This document shows positions 8,230 to 16,622 of a stretch of DNA of 63,582 nt, in pieces. Positions within the stretch are counted from its first letter, which is position 1. Each line of letters starts with the position of its first letter. The notes under the pieces were generated by a model. The model saw only the letters and a list, made by a program, of their open reading frames with translations. It searched no databases and was not told where the DNA came from. Source of the DNA: Alphaproteobacteria bacterium (GTDB lineage: Bacteria; Pseudomonadota; Alphaproteobacteria; Micavibrionales; UBA2020); NCBI GenBank assembly GCA_016124645.1, contig WGNE01000027.1, positions 1-63,582 of the forward strand, read 5' to 3'. A program made the translations under genes and the position numbers.

Positions 8230-8296
8230 CGAGATGTGGGTTGTACTACAGAATTAACCTCCCGTTAACTCTTTTGCCCAACCCCTATCTTGGCAA

Positions 8297-8689
8297 GGGA
8301 AGGAAATGCCACAGCGAAGCTGTCTGTTTTCCTTCCCGTTGCATCCCACCCTGATTGGTGTTCCCCAATCCTGACAGGAGGGGGGCAGAGCCGCCCTCCC
8401 GACGTCATGATGCAGCGCGCCCCATGAGGCGCATGACAACATGACGTCCCCTCCCCGCAGGCCGGCACGATGAAGAAGGCCGCCCCGGAAACAACCGAAA
8501 CGGCGTCATCGTGCAAGGCCTGCCAAAGGGGTTCTGCCCGTCCCCTTCATGGGGTGCTTCCATGAGGGCGCATCCCATACCCAAGGGCGAACGTATCGCC
8601 GTTCGAGAACTCGCCGGGGAATACTGCGCTCTCCCCCGGCAGCCCCCATCGCTTCAGGGGCTCTCATGCAATGCTCATCCGCATTGCAT
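8297..8689. other. Hairpin-dense gene-free tract, candidate structured RNA
   Basis: No credible gene lies between 8230 and 9083. Instead consecutive inverted repeats fill the DNA: 8297-8306/8328-8337 (10 bp, with an inner ACAGC-GAA-GCTGT hairpin), 8353-8358/8365-8370, 8377-8382/8394-8399 (with inner GGC-AGA-GCC), 8401-8409/8440-8448, 8465-8473/8506-8514, 8588-8593/8600-8605, 8613-8619/8634-8640, 8641-8646/8657-8662, and 8666-8674/8681-8689. All arms listed are perfect. I do not recognise a known RNA class. The transcribed strand is not evident. Confidence 0.5.
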
Positions 8690-9037
8690 CCCTGAAAACC
8701 CGACCAAGGAGCGTGCCGCCCCTCTGGAACCCCTGCGCCGCTTCTCACCGGGCGCACGGCAGAAACAAAGCTGTCCGCCACCCGCAACCGAGTCGCCGTC
8801 TTGCTGAAAAAAACAGGCTCCGCGCCCACAGGCCGGAGTATTATTTGAAAAATATTTCATCTGATGTGAACAGCCCGGTACAACCACAAGAAGTCCGGAA
8901 AATCCCCGTTTTCTTGGGATACGCCCCAACCGAAGGCATGCATATGTATGCGCCAACCCCTTGACACTAAAGCCAAGATACACCGGATTTTAACTTAATT
9001 GTCCCTAAAATGGAGGACGGCTTTTGCATTGCAACAA

Positions 9038-9059
9038 AAAATATTTGCAAAAATATTTT
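9038..9059. promoter_or_regulatory. AT-rich palindrome upstream of RHS gene
   Basis: Perfect 9-bp arms AAAATATTT/AAATATTTT (9038-9046, 9051-9059) flank GCAA, 24 bp ahead of the RHS start codon. It may be an operator or a leader hairpin. A possible -35 TTGACA sits at 8961, but no good -10 is seen at normal spacing. Confidence 0.45.
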
Positions 9060-9083
9060 CTGAAAGTCACGGGGGGAGATCAG

Positions 9084-12000
9084 ATGAAACAGGCAACTCG
9101 TTCATTGTCTCGGGCGCTCCATAAATTATTGCCTGCATGCTTCCTGTTCTTTTTGATGGCTGTTGCCATTCCCCACGCCCAAGCAGCAACAGACATACCC
9201 GACCCCCAGGTTAGCGTAACTTTTAATAACACGACGTTCGTTGGACAATTTGCCAATTCAGGAGTGAGCTGCCCGCCTGTAGATACCCCTCAAATCTACA
9301 TTGAAGTTCCGCCAACATACGGCCCTATCAGCTTTTCTACAGTCTGCGAAAACGGCCAAACGGTAACCAAGGTCTATTACACATGGACTGACGCCAATAC
9401 CATTCCCGGCGACTTGTATCCGCAGGACGGTTTTGTCATTGGCTGGTACTACCCCGGGGCTGGAACCGGAAGTGCTCTGCAGTGGGTGATCAACCTTCAA
9501 GGGGGGACCGGCGGCGGCGGCGACAATGGCGGCGGCGGCGATAACGGCGGCGGTGGTGACAATGGAGGCGGTGACACAGGCAATGATGTCAGCGCATCTC
9601 TGGGCGACCCCGGCAACTCCGCAGGAGGTTGCTCCACCGGAGACCCCTGCAGCCTCGGCAACGGCAATACTTTCGAGGCCGTGACGGATTACACGACCGC
9701 AGGCCGGAACAAGCTTTCTTTCACCCGCTACTACAACAGCCTTGCAAGCAGCAACAACAGCTATGCGACTGTTCTCGGATCGAACTGGAGCTCCACCTAC
9801 GACCGCTATCTGGATATTTCCGACACATCGGTGGTGGCCGAGCGCGCGGACGGGCAGATTCTGCACTTTACCCAGACAAATGGCACATGGAGCACCAAGA
9901 GCGACACCGACCTCACCTTGACCGGCAGCGGAACAACATGGACGCTGACGGATCACAACGATACCGTCGAGACCTATGATGAGCTCAGCTCCGGCGAGGC
10001 GCTGTTGCAGAAGATCGTGGCACGCGACGGCTATACGCAGACGCTCGACTACGATTCCGGCATGCGGCTGGCGAGCGTGACGGATTCCTACGGTAGGAAA
10101 CTGACTTTTACTTACGACGACAACGGCCACCTCATGAAAGTCGCGACGCCCGGCGCCCCGGTCCTGTCCTACGGCTACAATACGGACGGCATGCTTCTCT
10201 TTGTCTCGTATAATACCACGCCTGCGACATCACAGACCTACAGCTATGTCAACGTGACGGACCTTGCCTCGATCACCGATGAAAACGGCAACGTCTTCGC
10301 GAGCTGGACATATGACGACCAGCACCGCACTCTCACCAACCAGCATGCGAATGGCGCGGACCTGATCTCGATCTCCTATGACTCGGATACCTCGCGCACG
10401 GTAACGAATGCGCTGGGCCAGAAGACGACCTATGACTTCACGACATTGCAGAGCGTGCCGAAAATCGCCACGATCACCCGCACGGCCTCCGCCACCGTTC
10501 CCGCAGGCACAGAGAGCTTCACCTATGACGATAACGGCTATACGGCCAGCATGACCGACTGGAACGGGAACGTCACAAATTACATCAACGATGCCAATGG
10601 CAATCCGACAAGCATCACCGAAGCGGCGGGAACGCCGCAAGCGCGAACCACGACCATCAGCTACGCGGGCCTGCGCGGACGCCAGCCGGGCACGATCACC
10701 GCGCCGCGCCTGACGACGCAGTTCACTTATGATGCTTCCGGCAATGTACTGACCCGCACGCAAACCGACAATTCCGGCGGCAGCACCGACGGGCAGTCGC
10801 GGACATGGGCCTATACATATGACAGCACCGGCCACCTGCTGACCGCAACCAACCCCTTGGGCGCGGTGACCACCTATACCTATAACGGCGACAACGTCGC
10901 GACGGTGACGGACGCGCTGGGTCACATCTCGAAGGTGACGTCCTATAACGGCAGCGGCTTGCCCCTGTCGATGACGGATCCCAACGGCGTGGTGACGAAT
11001 TTTACCTATGACGCCCGCAATCGGCTGCTCTCGCGTACGATCAACGACGCCTCCGGCCACCTGCCTGCCGAGGACGCGACTACCACATTTGCCTATGATG
11101 CGGCAAGCAACCTCACGGCCATCACCTTGCCGGATGGCGCGCAGCTCGCCTATACATATGATGAAGCCCATCGCGTTACCGCAGTGAAGAACAACGCGGG
11201 CGAGAGCATCGACTACACGCTCGACGCCCTCGGCGACATCACGCAGCAGCAGGTCAAGGGCACGGCCATCGCGAAGACGCAAAGCGCGGTCTTCGACAGC
11301 ATCGGAAGGATGTTGAAGCAGATCGGCGCCTATAACGAAACCACCGCCTTCACCTATGACGCCAACGGCAACAACCTTGCCATCACCGACGCCCTGAACA
11401 ATACGGCGACGCGCAGCTTCGATGCCCTCAACCGGTTGATCGGCTCGACCGACCCGCTGCATAACGCCAGCGCCTATGCCTATGATGTGCAGGATAATCT
11501 CGACAGCGTCACCGACCCGCGCGGGCTGGTCACAAATTATACATATGACGGCTTCGGCGACGTCATCGCGCAGAGCTCGCCCGACAGCGGCACGACCACC
11601 TATGTGCTGGACGTGGCGGGCAACCCCGTCAAGCAGACGGACGCGCGAGGCATCGTGACCAACCGCACCTTCGACAAGCTCAACCGCGTCCTGACGGAGA
11701 CCTATCCCTCCGCAGCGCGCGACAACGTCGCCTATACCTATGACGAAGGCCATTTCGGCATAGGCCGTCTGAGCGGGTTCAGCGACCGGAGCGGCTCCAC
11801 CGCCTTCGCCTACAACTGGCGGGGCGACATCGTGACCGATACGCGCAAAATCGGCCACCAGACCTATGTCACGTCCTACGCCTATGACCTTGCCGACCGC
11901 CTGACAGGCATCACCTATCCCGATGGCCGCGCCGTGCAATACACGCGCGACGCCGTGGGCCGCGTCACCGCCGTCACCCTGCAAGGCGGACGCAGCCGGG

Positions 12001-13508
12001 GCGACGACGGCTGGCGCAGGCAGTGCCGCGACCGCAGGCACCGCCCGTCCGGCAAGACGCTGGTCAGCGGCGTGACCTATGAGCCTTTCGGCCCCATCAG
12101 CGGCATGGTCTTCGGCAACGGCGTGGCCGCACGACTGACGCATGATCAGGACTACCGCCTGACGGGCATTTCAACACAGGGCGGCAAGCCCGTGCAAAGC
12201 CTGACGATGGTTTATGACGGCCTGAACGACGTCACCTCCATCACCGACTTCGCCGTCGCGAACGACAGCCACCACAACGACCATGGCCACGGCTGGGGCG
12301 ATGACAGGGGCGGCCACCACGAACACGCAAGCCTCAGCCGCACCCAGAGCTTCACCTACGACGCCGACCGCCGCCTGCTGACGGCGACGGGAGCCTACGG
12401 TTCGCTGAGCTACGCCTATGACGCGGACGGCAACCGTACCGCGCTGTCCGACACCGACGGCAGCAGCGCCTACAGCTACGCGGCCAACTCCAACCGCCTC
12501 TCCACCGTCTCCGGCCCGGCCAACCGCGCCTATACCTACGACGCCGCCGGCAATACCTTGACGGAAACCGCGCCGCAAGCCAACAACTGGTACGCCCAGA
12601 ACTTCGGCTACGACGCCCGCAACCGCAACACCGAGGTCGCGACCCGAGACGGCCGCCAGACCGGCAACGTCCACTACCTCTACAACGCCCTCGGCGAACG
12701 CGTAAGCAAGGAACGCACCGGCGCAGGCCACGACCACCGCGACAGCCACGGACACACGCGGTTCATCTACGACGAGCAGGGCCACCTCATCGTGGAGGCC
12801 TCCGACGGCCAGTCCACCAAGGATTACGTCTATATTGACGCACTGCCCGTGGCGGTCCTCGACGGCGGCAACACCTACTACATCCACACCGACCACCTTG
12901 GCACACCGCAAAAGATGACCAACGACCGCCAGCAAGTCGTCTGGAACCGACTGGCCAAGCCCTTTGGTAAAACTTATGCCCTTGAAGGCAACACCGCTTT
13001 CAATCTCCGCTTCCCCGGCCAGTACCACGACGCGGAAACAGGCCTCGACTACAACTACTTCCGTAGCTATGATTCTGCTTTGGGGAGGTATACGCAGCCT
13101 GACCCAATTGGGTTGCTCGGGGGAATTAATACTTTCGGCTATGTCATGCAAAACTCGCTGAACCGTATCGATACGCTTGGACTACAACAGTCCGTTCCTC
13201 CTGTAGAATCAGAGCCGTTGGCACCGCCGCCGCCGCCACCAGAGAAGATGATCCCCGGAACTAATATTCCCGATTACGGAATTCCTGAAGGGGGTTTTGA
13301 TCCACGCAGTTACCAACAAGAACGCCAGAATGAAAAGGCCGCCACTCCCTTGCTTCCGTATCCTGTTCCTAATCCCTCAATAGACCCGCTGTTTGAGCTA
13401 CCGCCGCCATCACTGCCTACACCAAATGTTTCTCAACCTCCTCTTAAAGTTCCTTGTAGTACTACAGGGACGCATAATAACGGCTCTTACGCGACACAAA
13501 CACAGTAG
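9084..13508 (+). CDS. Secreted RHS/YD-repeat protein
   Basis: This 1474-residue protein starts at an ATG after GGGGGGAG. A signal peptide (residues 1-34, ending AQA) is followed by a unique domain and a GGGGDN linker repeated three times (about 142-168). A DUF6531-like entry follows (SLGNGNTF...), then about 1100 residues of YD repeats of the type YDxxGNxxxxTD. The RHS core closes with RYTQPDPIGLLGG and DTLGL near residue 1368. The last ~107 residues are proline-rich (PPPPPP) and show no recognisable toxin fold. His-rich inserts occur near 1059-1080 and 1210-1225. A Sec signal rather than a PAAR domain argues against classical T6SS delivery. Residues encoded at 11981-12060 look out of frame relative to the family. 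Confidence 0.9.
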   Translation: MKQATRSLSRALHKLLPACFLFFLMAVAIPHAQAATDIPDPQVSVTFNNTTFVGQFANSGVSCPPVDTPQIYIEVPPTYGPISFSTVCENGQTVTKVYYTWTDANTIPGDLYPQDGFVIGWYYPGAGTGSALQWVINLQGGTGGGGDNGGGGDNGGGGDNGGGDTGNDVSASLGDPGNSAGGCSTGDPCSLGNGNTFEAVTDYTTAGRNKLSFTRYYNSLASSNNSYATVLGSNWSSTYDRYLDISDTSVVAERADGQILHFTQTNGTWSTKSDTDLTLTGSGTTWTLTDHNDTVETYDELSSGEALLQKIVARDGYTQTLDYDSGMRLASVTDSYGRKLTFTYDDNGHLMKVATPGAPVLSYGYNTDGMLLFVSYNTTPATSQTYSYVNVTDLASITDENGNVFASWTYDDQHRTLTNQHANGADLISISYDSDTSRTVTNALGQKTTYDFTTLQSVPKIATITRTASATVPAGTESFTYDDNGYTASMTDWNGNVTNYINDANGNPTSITEAAGTPQARTTTISYAGLRGRQPGTITAPRLTTQFTYDASGNVLTRTQTDNSGGSTDGQSRTWAYTYDSTGHLLTATNPLGAVTTYTYNGDNVATVTDALGHISKVTSYNGSGLPLSMTDPNGVVTNFTYDARNRLLSRTINDASGHLPAEDATTTFAYDAASNLTAITLPDGAQLAYTYDEAHRVTAVKNNAGESIDYTLDALGDITQQQVKGTAIAKTQSAVFDSIGRMLKQIGAYNETTAFTYDANGNNLAITDALNNTATRSFDALNRLIGSTDPLHNASAYAYDVQDNLDSVTDPRGLVTNYTYDGFGDVIAQSSPDSGTTTYVLDVAGNPVKQTDARGIVTNRTFDKLNRVLTETYPSAARDNVAYTYDEGHFGIGRLSGFSDRSGSTAFAYNWRGDIVTDTRKIGHQTYVTSYAYDLADRLTGITYPDGRAVQYTRDAVGRVTAVTLQGGRSRGDDGWRRQCRDRRHRPSGKTLVSGVTYEPFGPISGMVFGNGVAARLTHDQDYRLTGISTQGGKPVQSLTMVYDGLNDVTSITDFAVANDSHHNDHGHGWGDDRGGHHEHASLSRTQSFTYDADRRLLTATGAYGSLSYAYDADGNRTALSDTDGSSAYSYAANSNRLSTVSGPANRAYTYDAAGNTLTETAPQANNWYAQNFGYDARNRNTEVATRDGRQTGNVHYLYNALGERVSKERTGAGHDHRDSHGHTRFIYDEQGHLIVEASDGQSTKDYVYIDALPVAVLDGGNTYYIHTDHLGTPQKMTNDRQQVVWNRLAKPFGKTYALEGNTAFNLRFPGQYHDAETGLDYNYFRSYDSALGRYTQPDPIGLLGGINTFGYVMQNSLNRIDTLGLQQSVPPVESEPLAPPPPPPEKMIPGTNIPDYGIPEGGFDPRSYQQERQNEKAATPLLPYPVPNPSIDPLFELPPPSLPTPNVSQPPLKVPCSTTGTHNNGSYATQTQ

Positions 13509-13518
13509 GAAACAAAAA

Positions 13519-13995
13519 ATGCACGCTTTAAAAAATCTCTGCGTTGCCTTCCTAGCCATATCTATCTTGTATTTGGTTCCTCTCCCATGCAGGGCTGAAA
13601 CAATCACATCATATATAATCGTGGTTCGGCAAATTAACCCTGATGGTGAGCTAAACGCAATCGATTGTGCAGATGGTGAGAAGTCGTGCAGTTTAGAAAT
13701 TAAGCTCTCGTCAGAGAGAGATGCACGCCTGAAAGTGGGTGTTCTCATTACTTCTGGAGAGGCATATTTTAAGTTTAAAAAAGGGAGAGAACCTCTGGAA
13801 GGTAATAACCTACGCTATTTTTATATACCTTTAGGAGGAGATCAACCAATACAAAAAAAAATAACTTTGTTCAGTGCTAGCCAAATAGATGATAAGACAC
13901 GAGATACACTCCATCAGTCTCCAGTTTTAAAGTATTCTCACGATACGATCGCTGACATAGAAATCACGATAGTCCCAAGAAAAAACAGAGGTTGA
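13519..13995 (+). CDS. Small secreted protein downstream of RHS
   Basis: This 158-residue protein has a clear Sec signal (hydrophobic residues 8-24, cleavage after CRA) followed by a beta-rich mature domain with one cysteine pair (DCADGEKSC). It begins 10 bp after the RHS stop with AGGAAAC as ribosome site, so it is co-transcribed with the RHS gene. It sits where polymorphic-toxin loci carry an immunity gene, but immunity is not shown; a chaperone or surface partner is equally possible. The AT content is higher than in the RHS core. No family recognised. Confidence 0.7.
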   Translation: MHALKNLCVAFLAISILYLVPLPCRAETITSYIIVVRQINPDGELNAIDCADGEKSCSLEIKLSSERDARLKVGVLITSGEAYFKFKKGREPLEGNNLRYFYIPLGGDQPIQKKITLFSASQIDDKTRDTLHQSPVLKYSHDTIADIEITIVPRKNRG

Positions 13996-14010
13996 GCTTA
14001 ACTAAGCCCC

Positions 14011-14850
14011 ATGTCCAGTAGACAATACCACAAAAATGGCTTCAGCTTGATTGAGCTTGCCATCGTAATGCTCATTACCGGCGTCCTGATGTCGGGTTTT
14101 TTGCAATTTTATACCGTCTCGCAACAGCAAAAGAGATACACAGTTACAAAACAGCGTCTCGTCGACATCCGTACCGCACTGACCAATTACGTGATAGAGC
14201 ACGGCCACCTGCCGTGCCCCGCCGGCCCGACGGGTGACTATTCCGAAGACCAATGTGCCCACGGCAAAAACCCGATGCAGGGCGTCGAGAGCTTCGACGT
14301 AGATACGAAAGACATGGGCGGGAACGCACAGAACGAAGTTTGGATCGGCATCCTGCCCATGCGTGAGCTGCGTTTCGACAGAGAGCAAGTACAAGACGGC
14401 TGGGGCGATGACTTCACCTATGCCGTCAGCCGCCGCCTGACACTGCCGAACGGCATGATCGGAAACCCGCTGCCGTTTGGTGTCATATCCGTAGTGGATG
14501 AAAAGGGCGAGAGCGTCCTCGACAAGCCCCACACAAGCCGCTACGTCGTCGTCTCCCATGGCCCGACAGGCGCGGGGGCCTGGCTGCCGAGCGGAGGCCG
14601 CAAGCCCTGCAATACGGATACGCTGGACGGTAGAAACTGTATCGACAAAAACATCTTCGTTGTCGCACCGGTATCCACACAGAAGGGAAAACGCTTCTAC
14701 GACGACATCGTCATTCACGACGACATCAACGCCGGCGGTCCTCTCGTGGACAAGCTAGCCGTGTGCAGCGCCAAGCAAGGCTTCTACGCCCCTTCAAACC
14801 GCTATGCCGACCGCGACGGCTGCATCCTGTCACGGTCGAGGTTGCATTAG
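14011..14850 (+). CDS. Pseudopilin-like protein (type IV prepilin N-terminus)
   Basis: This 279-residue protein begins with a short leader and the prepilin-peptidase motif G-FSLIELAIVML (cleavage after Gly10), followed by the usual hydrophobic helix to about residue 33. The globular part has a GHLPCPAGPTGDYS segment and several cysteines. This form occurs in proteins annotated only as prepilin-type cleavage/methylation domain proteins. No other pilus or type II secretion gene is nearby. It lies 15 bp after the secreted-protein gene, so it probably shares the RHS transcript. Confidence 0.8.
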   Translation: MSSRQYHKNGFSLIELAIVMLITGVLMSGFLQFYTVSQQQKRYTVTKQRLVDIRTALTNYVIEHGHLPCPAGPTGDYSEDQCAHGKNPMQGVESFDVDTKDMGGNAQNEVWIGILPMRELRFDREQVQDGWGDDFTYAVSRRLTLPNGMIGNPLPFGVISVVDEKGESVLDKPHTSRYVVVSHGPTGAGAWLPSGGRKPCNTDTLDGRNCIDKNIFVVAPVSTQKGKRFYDDIVIHDDINAGGPLVDKLAVCSAKQGFYAPSNRYADRDGCILSRSRLH

Positions 14851-14955
14851 CTCGAAATAAATATTGAGAGTAAAGCCGTGTTAGGTAGTGCTCTTCCGCT
14901 TACCGTCACTGTCCCTTCCGGCATGAATGCGTGGCTGCCATTGCGCGCCTCTCCC

Positions 14956-15447
14956 TTACATTTGTTTTTTGCGATCTCCCTTCTTTTTACCGAAGTCGCA
15001 TAAAAGGTGGTTTTCACGAATAAGGGTGTTTAGCTTTGAAATCCCGCTGTCCATCAGGCTTTCATCCAGACCAAACAGGGGGTATTTCCACGCGACGACT
15101 TTCCACTCCCTGATCGTTTTGATTTGCTCTTGCAGCAGCGGCAGGACTTTCTTTCTGTCTTGCAAGGGAGGGCGTGAAAGCATATACGAATCTACGAGTT
15201 TCTCGACTTTTGACAGCTGTGTCTTGAAACTTTCCGCATTGCTGACGGACCCTAGCGCTTTGATCTGCTCTTCGCAAACCTGAAGCATTGTTTTCTTTAC
15301 CTTCGCGCGCAGCTCTCTGTTTTGCGAAAATTTTATGACGTTTTGAAAGTAGGGGATGATCGCGTCTACCGGATCGCGTTGGTCACGGGCGCTGGGGGTA
15401 GCTGCCGCCAGGTCATTAAATTCTTTCAGAATACGCTTTGGTTCCAT
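14956..15447 (-). CDS. Hypothetical helical protein, 163 aa
   Basis: This soluble, lysine-rich, mostly helical protein has no signal or membrane segment. The ATG follows AGGAG at good spacing. It is convergent with the pseudopilin gene and divergent from the LysR gene at 15598, across a very AT-rich 150-bp region. No family recognised; function unknown. Confidence 0.65.
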   Translation of the reverse strand: MEPKRILKEFNDLAAATPSARDQRDPVDAIIPYFQNVIKFSQNRELRAKVKKTMLQVCEEQIKALGSVSNAESFKTQLSKVEKLVDSYMLSRPPLQDRKKVLPLLQEQIKTIREWKVVAWKYPLFGLDESLMDSGISKLNTLIRENHLLCDFGKKKGDRKKQM

Positions 15448-15597
15448 TGTGGATACTCCTTCAAAAATAGCTCTGTAGTCATTATGGCAATAATTAAATT
15501 TAATTCAAATAATTTTATTGTATATTAATTATTAATTTTTTTAATGTTATGATCTGTTCAAGGTAACGTATCTGCTTCTTTCACGACAAGGCTTCGC

Positions 15598-16536
15598 ATG
15601 CGGCATCCCTTGGGCAATATAAGCATTACGATGCTCCGCGCATTTGAGGCTCTTTATCTGCATAAGAAGGCAACCATCGCGGCCGACAAACTCGGTCTTT
15701 CCCAGCCCAGCCTGTCCGTTTATCTCAAAAGCTTACGTGAACTCACCGGTGATCCGCTTTTTGTCAGGACGGCAAAAGGTATGGAGCCGACAGATTTTTG
15801 TCATGCATATTACCATGAAGTCAAAAGCGTGCTCGATTCACTGGAGCATCTCTTGTCGCATAAAAACATGAAGTTCGACCCTCGGGCGCAGGCTGTGACT
15901 TTCTCGACGGTCATTCCCATTGTTAAAAGCCGCATTCTTTTCCAAGGGCTTTGCCTGGACTTAAGGCAGGAATATCCATTGTTGAACACGGATATGCTTC
16001 ATATGTCTCAGTCTGAGGCCTTTCATCACCTCGAAACAGGGCTTGTGGATGTATATCTGGGCATCATCAACGATCCGCTGGAGAAGCAATTTTCCACGAT
16101 ACGGGCGTTTGGGACAGACTTGATTGTCATGTGCTCGAACAAAAGCCGCTATTTTAAAAAAGGGCGCATAAGCAAAGCCGAATATTTGGGGACGCCGCAC
16201 ATCAAGTCGACGGAAAGTTTTGAACCTTCTGCCCTGGATGTCAATTTTAAGCGGCATGGCCTGTTGCAGAAAAAGATGATATCTGTGCCGGACATCTGGT
16301 CGGAAATGGAGCTCTTGCGCGAGAGTGATTTTTTACTTGTCATTGATAGAAGCGATGCCCAGTTCGTAAATGAGAAAAAACGGTTCAAAATCCTGAAAAC
16401 GGATTTTTCCTTGCCGCAGTTTGATTTTCACATGGTCTGGCACAGTCGTAAAAACAGTGATGCGGCACATAAGTGGTATAGGGAATATATCATGAGGTTC
16501 TGCAAAACAAATATGGATGACAAGCCCGGAACATGA
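15598..16536 (+). CDS. LysR-family transcriptional regulator
   Basis: This 312-residue protein has an N-terminal winged helix-turn-helix (residues 7-65, with AADKLGLSQPSLSVYLKSL) and a periplasmic-binding-like effector domain. It is directly upstream of a kinase/phospho-lyase pair on the same strand, with a perfect T-N11-A-type palindrome (16543-16559) just after its stop. It therefore probably controls that pair, although LysR regulators are more often divergent from their targets. Effector unknown; the product of the neighbouring pathway is a guess. Confidence 0.85.
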   Translation: MRHPLGNISITMLRAFEALYLHKKATIAADKLGLSQPSLSVYLKSLRELTGDPLFVRTAKGMEPTDFCHAYYHEVKSVLDSLEHLLSHKNMKFDPRAQAVTFSTVIPIVKSRILFQGLCLDLRQEYPLLNTDMLHMSQSEAFHHLETGLVDVYLGIINDPLEKQFSTIRAFGTDLIVMCSNKSRYFKKGRISKAEYLGTPHIKSTESFEPSALDVNFKRHGLLQKKMISVPDIWSEMELLRESDFLLVIDRSDAQFVNEKKRFKILKTDFSLPQFDFHMVWHSRKNSDAAHKWYREYIMRFCKTNMDDKPGT

Positions 16537-16542
16537 AACGTC

Positions 16543-16559
16543 ATACAATAATATTGTAT
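16543..16559. promoter_or_regulatory. Candidate LysR-box palindrome
   Basis: ATACAATA and TATTGTAT flank a single central A, a perfect 17-bp dyad matching the T-N11-A pattern of LysR boxes. It lies 7 bp after the lysR stop and about 65-80 bp before the kinase start, a suitable position for activation of the downstream pair. Confidence 0.55.
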
Positions 16560-16622
16560 CGAATATGTTATTCGCGTTAGAGTCGTAGGGGCTATGAGAT
16601 TATTCTTGGGGGAGAACTCAAA

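Larger units (their letters stand above)
7010..8233 (-). mobile_element. IS110-family element, ends unresolved
   Basis: The transposase gene plus its upstream non-coding segment (8012 to about 8233) form a plausible element. IS110 elements lack obvious terminal inverted repeats and target duplications, so exact ends cannot be set by eye. The long non-coding end upstream of tnp is where IS110-group elements encode the bridge RNA. The segment contains a perfect palindrome and a short tandem repeat. Confidence 0.45.

Noticed and set aside
8254..8829. Overlapping ORFs of 62-107 codons on both strands in the hairpin tract
   Set aside because: Mutually overlapping, no ribosome sites, translations without pattern; the inverted repeats explain the open frames better.
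9510..9575. Short tandem repeats as possible CRISPR or minisatellite
   Set aside because: They encode a GGGGDN protein linker in frame; no spacers.
10230..12143. 637-codon ORF opposite the RHS gene
   Set aside because: Exact antisense shadow of YD repeats, low-complexity Val/Gly/Arg composition, no ribosome site.
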